From: Citricoccus sp. WCRC_4
GTDB lineage: Bacteria; Actinomycetota; Actinomycetes; Actinomycetales; Micrococcaceae
Length of the DNA stretch: 14,211 bases
Direction: 5' to 3'
NCBI GenBank assembly: GCA_026645375.1
Contig: JAPFFX010000331.1
Coordinates: 1-14,211, forward strand
A model generated the notes under the pieces. The model had not been told where the DNA came from. It made no database searches and saw only the letters and a program-made list of their open reading frames with translations. This document shows positions 6,703-12,224 of this stretch, in pieces. The translations under genes and the position numbers were made by a program. How positions within the stretch are numbered: position 1 is the first letter of the stretch; each line of letters starts with the position of its first letter.

Positions 6703-7890
6703 GTGGAATTGCAGTTCAAGGGCGTCCTGCGGGACGAGGGCTCGCCCGTCCACGAAGCGATCTCGGCAGCCCGCTTCTTCACCGTGAGGGACAACGACGA
6801 ACCCTGGATCTATGCCTACGGTCCCGTGGTCCGGGGAAATCCCTACCAGTCGTTGGTATACCGGGCCTTCGGGGACCACGGACTCGCCGTGGTGCCCGTG
6901 ACCGATCCCGGGGCCTTCCCGTCCCTCCTGAAACTCCGGGGCCAGTCGCGGGGGATCGTGTACCACCTGCACTGGCTCTCCTTCGTCCACCAGGGGGCCA
7001 CCACCCCGCGAAAGGCGGCTGAGCGGACCAATCGATTCATGTCCGACCTGCGAGCCTTCCGGGCCGCGGGAGGGAAGGTCGTGTGGACTGTCCACAACAT
7101 GGTCAGCCACGATGCCAGGTTCCTGGACGAGGAACTGCGACTCCAGCAGGCCATCGCCTCGGAAGCGGACCTCATCCATGTGATGAGCGAGGGCACTCCG
7201 GCCTTGGTCCACGACGTGCTGCGTCTCCCCGCCGACAAGGTCGTCAATGTTCCCCATCCGTCCTACCTCGGCGCGTACGAGGACTATCTCCCGGCGGACC
7301 AGGCTCGGCTCATGCTGGGGATCGAACCGGATGAGACGGTGTATGCCGTCCTGGGGGCCATCAAGTCCTACAAGGGCGTGGAGCGCCTGCTCGAGGCCTT
7401 CGACCTCGTGCTGGAACGGTCGTCGACACCTCGTCGGCTCATCGTGGCCGGGCATGCGGACAAGGACCCCGCATCACAGGAGCTGCGGCGCAGGCTGCGG
7501 ATGCACCCCTATGTCCTGCTGCATGACCGTCGTGTCCCGGGTGACCACGTCCAGCGCCTCCTGCGTGCCTCCGACCTCTTCGTCCTGCCCCACGAGAGGG
7601 CCCTCAACTCCGGTGGTGCACTCCTGGGCCCGAGCTTCGACCTCCCCGTGGTCGCCAGCCGCGTCGGCGTGCTGCCGGAGGTGCTCTCCCCGGAGTTCAC
7701 CGAGTTCTTCCAGGGAGACGGGCCCGAAGACGTCGCGGACGCGCTGTTGCGCGCTGACCGGCTCGTGACACCGGAGGCTCGTCGTGCCGCACGGTCCTTC
7801 GCGGAGCACCACCACAGCAGGACCGTCTCGAGACGACTGGCCGACGTGGTGCGCGAACGCCTGAACCTGGACACCGACGGACCACTGTGA
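6703..7890 (+). CDS. GT-B glycosyltransferase with HLHW and WTVHN motifs, copy 2
   Basis: 395 residues from the GTG at 6703. It is the paralogue of gene 3 and retains every landmark one residue earlier: HLHW (H88), WTVHN (W128), VPHPSYLGAY, LGAIKSYKG (K224) and LPH...LNSGGALLGPSFDLP (N302). The constant offset means no net insertions or deletions between residues 88 and 302. Unlike its upstream partner gene 4, it shows no loss of signature residues and should be active. No signal peptide or membrane segment is seen. It is set between gene 4 (3-base gap) and the pyruvyl transferase (4-base overlap). Expected role: sugar transfer to a polysaccharide precursor at the cytosolic membrane face. Whether it uses the same donor as gene 3 cannot be told. 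Confidence 0.88.
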   Translation: MELQFKGVLRDEGSPVHEAISAARFFTVRDNDEPWIYAYGPVVRGNPYQSLVYRAFGDHGLAVVPVTDPGAFPSLLKLRGQSRGIVYHLHWLSFVHQGATTPRKAAERTNRFMSDLRAFRAAGGKVVWTVHNMVSHDARFLDEELRLQQAIASEADLIHVMSEGTPALVHDVLRLPADKVVNVPHPSYLGAYEDYLPADQARLMLGIEPDETVYAVLGAIKSYKGVERLLEAFDLVLERSSTPRRLIVAGHADKDPASQELRRRLRMHPYVLLHDRRVPGDHVQRLLRASDLFVLPHERALNSGGALLGPSFDLPVVASRVGVLPEVLSPEFTEFFQGDGPEDVADALLRADRLVTPEARRAARSFAEHHHSRTVSRRLADVVRERLNLDTDGPL

Positions 7891-9107
7891 CCGTACGCAT
7901 GACACCGCGGGGCGGCCGGCGGAGGCCACCACACCGGCCACGCGTCGGCCTGGTGGGGTTCTTCGGGTGGGGCAACTACGGTGACGAACTCTTCCTGCAA
8001 CTCTGGCGTCGCGTGCTGTCGCCCCACTTCGAGGTGTCTCCGGTCAATGACCTGCTCATGGAGCCGTACGTGGTCGGCGACCCCAAGGTGGTGGCGGCGC
8101 GCTACGACGCCTTCGTGATCGGAGGGGGGGACCTCATCATCCCCAATGGGGTCTCAGGTCTGTATTGGAAGCGGGAGTGGCTGGAGCGCAAGGTCTACAT
8201 CGTCGGCGTCGGCGTGGCCATCTGGGGCCATCGCCACCTGCCTGAGGTCATCGAGGAGATGTCGGAGTTCTTCCGCCATCCCAATGTCCAGTTCATCAGT
8301 GCCCGGGACGAGGCCTCGGCTGATTGGATCCGCCGGTACCTGCGTCCTGTGGTGCCTGTGTCCGTGCACCCTGACCTCGTCTTCGCCTCCAGGATCCCAC
8401 CCCCCCGGGACTACGGCGGCCGGAAGACACTGGGCATCAGCGTGCGCCAGGGCCTGTTCAACCGAGACCACGACTTCGGCCAGCTCGACCGTCTCGTGAC
8501 CGTCGCCCGCCGGCACGGGTACGGGATCAGTGTCATCGAACTGGGCAGCGGCCGTCAGCGCCGTCGTGACGCCCGGGCGATCCGGAGGCTTCCCTTCATC
8601 CCGGACGAGGTGGTCTCCAGTGCGGACGTCAACGTGCTCTCCGCAGCGATCGGTGGACTGGACGCATTCGCCAGCATGAAGTTCCACGGCCTCGTGGTGG
8701 CCCTCATGTACGGCGTGCCCGCCCTCGCGCTGACACCCAACGCCAAGAACGTCGGCCTGCTGGCCTCGATCGACCGCCCGGACCTCATCGGTGATCTGGA
8801 GGGGGAGCTCGACCTCTCCCTGAGGTTCCGCCGCCTCCAGGAACCAGTGGACCGGGAGCGCGTGTCCGGCCTGGTCGACGAATCCAGCAAGGCCCTGGAA
8901 ACCCTGATCCGTCAGATGCTGATCCAGCTCGCCCCCGCCCAGCTCGTTCCGAGGACCCCGGCGCAGGCGGTGGAGCTCGTCCGCGATGTCCTGCCCGACT
9001 CCATCAGGCTCGGGCGGCGTCGCCTGCAGGCTGCGGGCTCCCTCAGGACCCCGCGGGCACATCCGGGACAGATCACCGACGAGGCCGAAGGAGACGCCGC
9101 GGGCTGA
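7887..9107 (+). CDS. Polysaccharide pyruvyl transferase family protein
   Basis: 406 residues from the GTG at 7887, overlapping the TGA of gene 5 (GTGA). An ATG at 7899 is an alternative start; the tail between is Arg-rich either way. Family landmarks (CsaB/WcaK type) are clear: GWGNYGDE (27-34) near the N-terminus, VIGGGDLI (G79), VGVGV, ISARDE (the S-x-R-D loop), and SMKFHG (263-268) followed by ALMYGVPALAL. The family moves pyruvate from phosphoenolpyruvate onto a sugar of a surface glycan, forming a ketal that adds negative charge; in some Gram-positive bacteria this anchors surface-layer proteins. No SLH protein is visible here, so charge modification of this polysaccharide is the safer reading. 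The ~100 residues after the core are not recognisable. Translation is probably coupled to gene 5. Confidence 0.92.
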   Translation: MTVRMTPRGGRRRPPHRPRVGLVGFFGWGNYGDELFLQLWRRVLSPHFEVSPVNDLLMEPYVVGDPKVVAARYDAFVIGGGDLIIPNGVSGLYWKREWLERKVYIVGVGVAIWGHRHLPEVIEEMSEFFRHPNVQFISARDEASADWIRRYLRPVVPVSVHPDLVFASRIPPPRDYGGRKTLGISVRQGLFNRDHDFGQLDRLVTVARRHGYGISVIELGSGRQRRRDARAIRRLPFIPDEVVSSADVNVLSAAIGGLDAFASMKFHGLVVALMYGVPALALTPNAKNVGLLASIDRPDLIGDLEGELDLSLRFRRLQEPVDRERVSGLVDESSKALETLIRQMLIQLAPAQLVPRTPAQAVELVRDVLPDSIRLGRRRLQAAGSLRTPRAHPGQITDEAEGDAAG

Positions 9108-9200
9108 CGGCCGGTCCGCCGTGAACGACGGCATCGCTCGGCCCCGCATGAGAGAATCGTGGGCGGACGACCGCCATTCATGAGGAGTTTGATTCAACCG
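9108..9200 (+). promoter_or_regulatory. 93-bp gap with short alternating hairpins before gene 7
   Basis: ACGGC (9107-9111), GCCGT (9118-9122) and ACGGC (9128-9132) can form two mutually exclusive 5-bp hairpins. A third small one, GGCGG-ACGA-CCGCC, spans 9162-9175. There is no T run, so a factor-independent terminator is unlikely. GAGAAT at 9150-9155 is a poor -10 candidate. AGGAG at 9183-9187 is the likely ribosome binding site for ATG 9201, though 13 bases away. This is the widest gap in the window and a plausible place for an internal promoter. Confidence 0.3.
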
Positions 9201-9812
9201 ATGTCGAACACGGGGGGAACTGTGCAGCGCCTGGAGAAGATCGCCTACCTCGGAGGACTGGTCCTGCTGGCGATGCTGGGGATCGCCGCCGCGATACTGT
9301 CGGCACAGGCCCTGTGGACCGGTGCTGTCGCCTGCCTCGGCCTGGGACTCGCCCTGCTTGCCCCTCTGCAGGTCATTCGGACGCGTCGCCAGCTGCACGC
9401 GTTCAAGACTGCCCTGCGCAGGGCGAGCAGCGAGCTCCACGCCGCCCTGCGCTCCACGCCTCCTGCACCGGTCCGCACGCGGACGCCGGCCCGCGCGCCC
9501 ACCCGTACCCCGGCCCACGAAGACCGTGAAGTCGTCGCCCTGTTGTCCCGCAACAACCGCCATATCGTCTCCCTGGCCGAGCGGCTGGAGAAGGCGCAGG
9601 CCGGTCCCGTGCCCGCGGCCGATGTGGACCGTCTCACCGCCGAGTCGGCGGTGTTGCGCTCCGAGCTCGCCCGCCTGAGGACGGAACTGGAGCAACTCCG
9701 CGAGTCGGTGGGAGAGGGATGGACCGCGGTCCGAGCCGACCTCAACGCGCTGTCGATCGCTCGAGGCAACGGTCACCGGGATGCCGAACCTGGCCGCGCA
9801 GACGGGCAGTAG
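9201..9812 (+). CDS. Small membrane-hairpin protein with leucine-zipper tail, function unknown
   Basis: 203 residues from ATG 9201. Starts at GTG 9159, ATG 9180 or GTG 9222 are possible; 9201 is chosen for the AGGAG upstream, although its spacing is long. Residues ~15-33 and ~38-57 are two hydrophobic segments joined by a very short turn, a membrane hairpin that would leave both ends on the same side. A basic patch (R60-R63) follows and predicts cytosolic ends. Residues ~86-106 are a Thr/Pro/Arg/Ala-rich linker. The tail is a coiled coil, with leucines at 145, 152, 159 and 166 spaced exactly seven apart plus L156 and L163. I recognise no family. It lacks the nucleotide-binding loop of Wzc/CpsD-type kinases. 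The layout suits a membrane anchor or scaffold for the neighbouring transferases (inference). Confidence 0.75.
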   Translation: MSNTGGTVQRLEKIAYLGGLVLLAMLGIAAAILSAQALWTGAVACLGLGLALLAPLQVIRTRRQLHAFKTALRRASSELHAALRSTPPAPVRTRTPARAPTRTPAHEDREVVALLSRNNRHIVSLAERLEKAQAGPVPAADVDRLTAESAVLRSELARLRTELEQLRESVGEGWTAVRADLNALSIARGNGHRDAEPGRADGQ

Positions 9813-9823
9813 TCAACGCGCCC

Positions 9824-11659
9824 ATGCATGAGATCCACTCTCCAGCCGGTCCTTCCGGCGTGCCCCAGCCTCTCCTTCCGCTCCGGGGGCCCTCCTCGCA
9901 GGTGCTGTCGCTCGTCGCCGACGTCCTGGCGGCCGGACCCTCTGACATCGGCCACCCGGTGGTACTGGACTACGTCCAATGGCCGGAACCGGTAGGTGCC
10001 GCAACCCCGGAACTGGCGGACCCCCACGCAGAGACCCGGCACATGGCGCAACTGGGCCTCATGTCACGACTCGGTGCGAGGCTCGATATGGCGTCCGTGG
10101 CGTGCGACGACGTACCGGGGGCGGCCGGTTCGGCGTTCGCGCCCGACCCGTCCGTACGGTTCGGGCAGAGGTCGGCAGACCAGGACGCCCGACGCTATCT
10201 CGTCTTCAGGGACCGACTGGCGGACTTCCTGTCCTGGGCGCCGGCAGCATACGGCCGATTGGCACAGTTGGTGGCGCGGGACGTCGACGATGCCGTCGCC
10301 GAGGCCTGTGCGGCGGATCCGGACTACCGCCGGGAGCTGCTGGACCGGCTCGCGGTGTCGGACCACGCGGGGGACCTGCCCTGGGAGCGGTGGCGCCCGG
10401 AGACCAGGGGTCTGGCCATCCTCTACAACTTCGCGCCCTTCGCGGACACCGGGTCGACAGTCGCCTCCAAGCGCCTGAGGGATTTCGGACGTCCCGTGGA
10501 CGTCATCTCGGTGTCCTATGTCAACCACAAGAAGATCGACCCCACCATCCACGTCCTGTCACGTCCCTACGTGGACCAGCAGTGCTATCTCGACATGCGT
10601 CCGTCGTGGGCCTCGTGGGAGGCGTACGAGGAATTCTGCCGGGAGGGACTGGACCAGGTCACCTCGTGGATGGCGGAGGGGAGGGACTACGAGTTCCTCT
10701 ACAGCCGGGCGCACTGGGCGTCCTCCCACTATCTTGCCGCCGGGTACAAGCAACTCCATCCCGAGGTCGAATGGGTCGCCGAGTTCTCCGACCCACTGTC
10801 CCTGGACGTGGAGGGAAGGCGACGCGGGGACGCGCTCGATCGCGACAATCCCTTCCTGTCCGGACTGGTGGCACCCGTGGAACAGCAGTACGGGCGTATC
10901 CCGGACGATCACTTCACCATCTTCGGGCTGGCGGAGATCCTGCCCTATGCCCAGGCGGAAACCATCCTGTTCACCAATGAACACCAGATGGCCTCCATGC
11001 TGGAACATGTCTACAGTCCGGAACTCGTCGCCCGGATCGAACGCCACGCCCGGGTCTCCCATCACCCGACGCTGCCCCCCGTCTACTACGGTGCCCGGTC
11101 AGTGGACTACGCGGTGGATCCCACCAAGGTGAATCTCGCCTACTTCGGCGAGTTCTACGCGACCCGGGGCATCACGGACCTGACGGTGGCGCTCAAGATG
11201 CTGCCGCCCGCGGTCCGCGACCATGTCCGACTGCACGTCTTCACGAACTTCGTCCCGGAGGGCGGCCTCGGTGCCCGGCCCCCGGGCTTCTCGGCAGCGT
11301 CCTTCAAGGCCCTGGTCAAGCGGGCCGAGGACGGGATCGGGGCCCACGGCATCGAGCACCTCGTCGAGTACAACGCCTCGCTCCCGTACCTGGAGTTCCT
11401 CGCGGTGACGGCGGCGTTCGACTACCTCATCGTCAATGACGCGCACTCCGGCCCCAACCACCCCGTCAATCCCTTCCTTCCCTCCAAGTGGAGTGACTAC
11501 GCCGGGTCGACCACACCGGTATGGGCACTCGTGGAGGACGGAAGCATCCTCAGTGGGAAGCCGGCCCGGGTCAAGACACCCGTCGGGGATCCCAATGCCG
11601 CACGGGAGATGCTCTGGCGCCTCGTGGAAGAGAAACTGGGAGGCCGGCTCGATGGCTGA
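9824..11659 (+). CDS. Divergent GT-B glycosyltransferase-like protein with large N-terminal extension
   Basis: 611 residues from ATG 9824, 11 bases after gene 7; the frame is open upstream to at least 9719, but that would overlap gene 7, and no good ribosome binding site decides the case. Residues 1-~190 match nothing I recognise and are mostly helical. From ~195 the pattern is GT-B-like: ILYNFAPFADTGS, LYSRAHWAS, VAEFSDPLS (E320-D323), TILFTNEHQM, then a second Rossmann-like half from LAYFGEFYATRG (G442) ending in NPFLPSKWSDY (K555, D558). That last motif resembles the PSKLFEY donor-site motif of GT4 relatives, with Asp for Glu; no EX7E pair is seen. Probably a glycosyltransferase of the same pathway. 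Confidence in the GT-B fold is moderate; reaction and substrate are unknown. Confidence 0.75.
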   Translation: MHEIHSPAGPSGVPQPLLPLRGPSSQVLSLVADVLAAGPSDIGHPVVLDYVQWPEPVGAATPELADPHAETRHMAQLGLMSRLGARLDMASVACDDVPGAAGSAFAPDPSVRFGQRSADQDARRYLVFRDRLADFLSWAPAAYGRLAQLVARDVDDAVAEACAADPDYRRELLDRLAVSDHAGDLPWERWRPETRGLAILYNFAPFADTGSTVASKRLRDFGRPVDVISVSYVNHKKIDPTIHVLSRPYVDQQCYLDMRPSWASWEAYEEFCREGLDQVTSWMAEGRDYEFLYSRAHWASSHYLAAGYKQLHPEVEWVAEFSDPLSLDVEGRRRGDALDRDNPFLSGLVAPVEQQYGRIPDDHFTIFGLAEILPYAQAETILFTNEHQMASMLEHVYSPELVARIERHARVSHHPTLPPVYYGARSVDYAVDPTKVNLAYFGEFYATRGITDLTVALKMLPPAVRDHVRLHVFTNFVPEGGLGARPPGFSAASFKALVKRAEDGIGAHGIEHLVEYNASLPYLEFLAVTAAFDYLIVNDAHSGPNHPVNPFLPSKWSDYAGSTTPVWALVEDGSILSGKPARVKTPVGDPNAAREMLWRLVEEKLGGRLDG

Positions 11660-12224
11660 ACCGATGCCGGGGGACATCCGACCCCTGTTGGAACAGATGG
11701 GACGCGCCAGCACGCCGCCCGTCAACACCACCAGCTATCACGTGGAGCTGGTCAGCATTGCCGGGTACGACCGCGTCGTCCCCAGCGACCTCGGTGAATC
11801 GTCCGATCCGGTCTTGGTGGTCGGCAGTCGCGATCTCCTGCGACGGGTCCGCCGTCATCATCCCCTGGTCATCGCCGCTCCCGGCATGACCGCGGTCCAG
11901 CAGGAGGCCCATGGTCGCCTGCGCACCGTGATCGACGCTGCCGCATTCGTCAACGGCCCCTGGTCAAGCACCGGGACCGGTCCGCGACGGCACCTGGCCA
12001 GTGAATTGAAGGAGCTGGTGCAGGCGAACCACACGGCGAAGGTCACGACGTACGTGATTCCCGACGTACCCGGTCGCGACCGACCTCCTGGTGTCCGGGA
12101 CCTGGTGGACAAGTTCACCTTCACCATCACGCCAACCACTGGCGATCCGGACACGGAGGGAAGCCCACGGTCGTTGCTGCTGGAGACCCTGATCGACTAC
12201 GCGAACCGAGAGGACGAGGACTAG
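11652..12224 (+). CDS. Unrecognised 190-residue alpha/beta protein
   Basis: It starts at ATG 11652 with GGGAGG (11638-11643) 8 bases upstream, overlapping the end of gene 8 by 8 bases. Another ATG at 11664 would remove four residues. There is no signal peptide, membrane segment or cysteine. Hydrophobic strands DPVLVVGS, HPLVIAAPG and TTYVIPDVPG alternate with charged helices, suggesting a Rossmann-like alpha/beta domain, but no nucleotide-binding loop or catalytic motif is recognisable. The stop TAG directly abuts the ATG of gene 10, so genes 8-9-10 look co-translated. It could be an accessory subunit of one of its two glycosyltransferase-like neighbours or a degenerate half of one. Reality of the gene is well supported by position and codon use; function is not known. 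Confidence 0.75.
   Translation: MAEPMPGDIRPLLEQMGRASTPPVNTTSYHVELVSIAGYDRVVPSDLGESSDPVLVVGSRDLLRRVRRHHPLVIAAPGMTAVQQEAHGRLRTVIDAAAFVNGPWSSTGTGPRRHLASELKELVQANHTAKVTTYVIPDVPGRDRPPGVRDLVDKFTFTITPTTGDPDTEGSPRSLLLETLIDYANREDED

Larger units (their letters stand above)
4774..7890 (+). repeat. Ancient tandem duplication of a two-gene module, copy B
   Basis: Genes 4 and 5 are the second copy of the module. Motif offsets are constant within each pair (14 residues for genes 2/4, 1 residue for genes 3/5). Copy B has more A/T-ending codons, and its first gene has lost signature residues, so the copies either diverged under different constraint or came from different sources. Confidence 0.8.

Noticed and set aside
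5740..7455. Long minus-strand open frame of 571 codons
   Set aside because: It covers parts of genes 4 and 5 in antisense, shows no recognisable domain, and is explained by the scarcity of stop codons at this GC content.
8124..8406. Seven-base G and C runs (8124-8130, 8400-8406; also 6424-6430) as phase-variation switches
   Set aside because: Runs of seven are expected by chance several times in 14 kb at this GC content, and none is placed near a start codon or shows other contingency features.
9162..9175. GGCGG-ACGA-CCGCC hairpin as a terminator
   Set aside because: The stem is only 5 bp and is not followed by a T run; it is just upstream of a start region rather than after a stop.
8154..9776. 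Long minus-strand open frame of 540 codons
   Set aside because: It is antisense to the pyruvyl transferase and gene 7; no motif, no sensible start context, and biased composition.
9719..9823. Upstream extension of gene 8 into gene 7
   Set aside because: The added residues are an Arg-rich shadow of gene 7; ATG 9824, just after the stop of gene 7, is more plausible.
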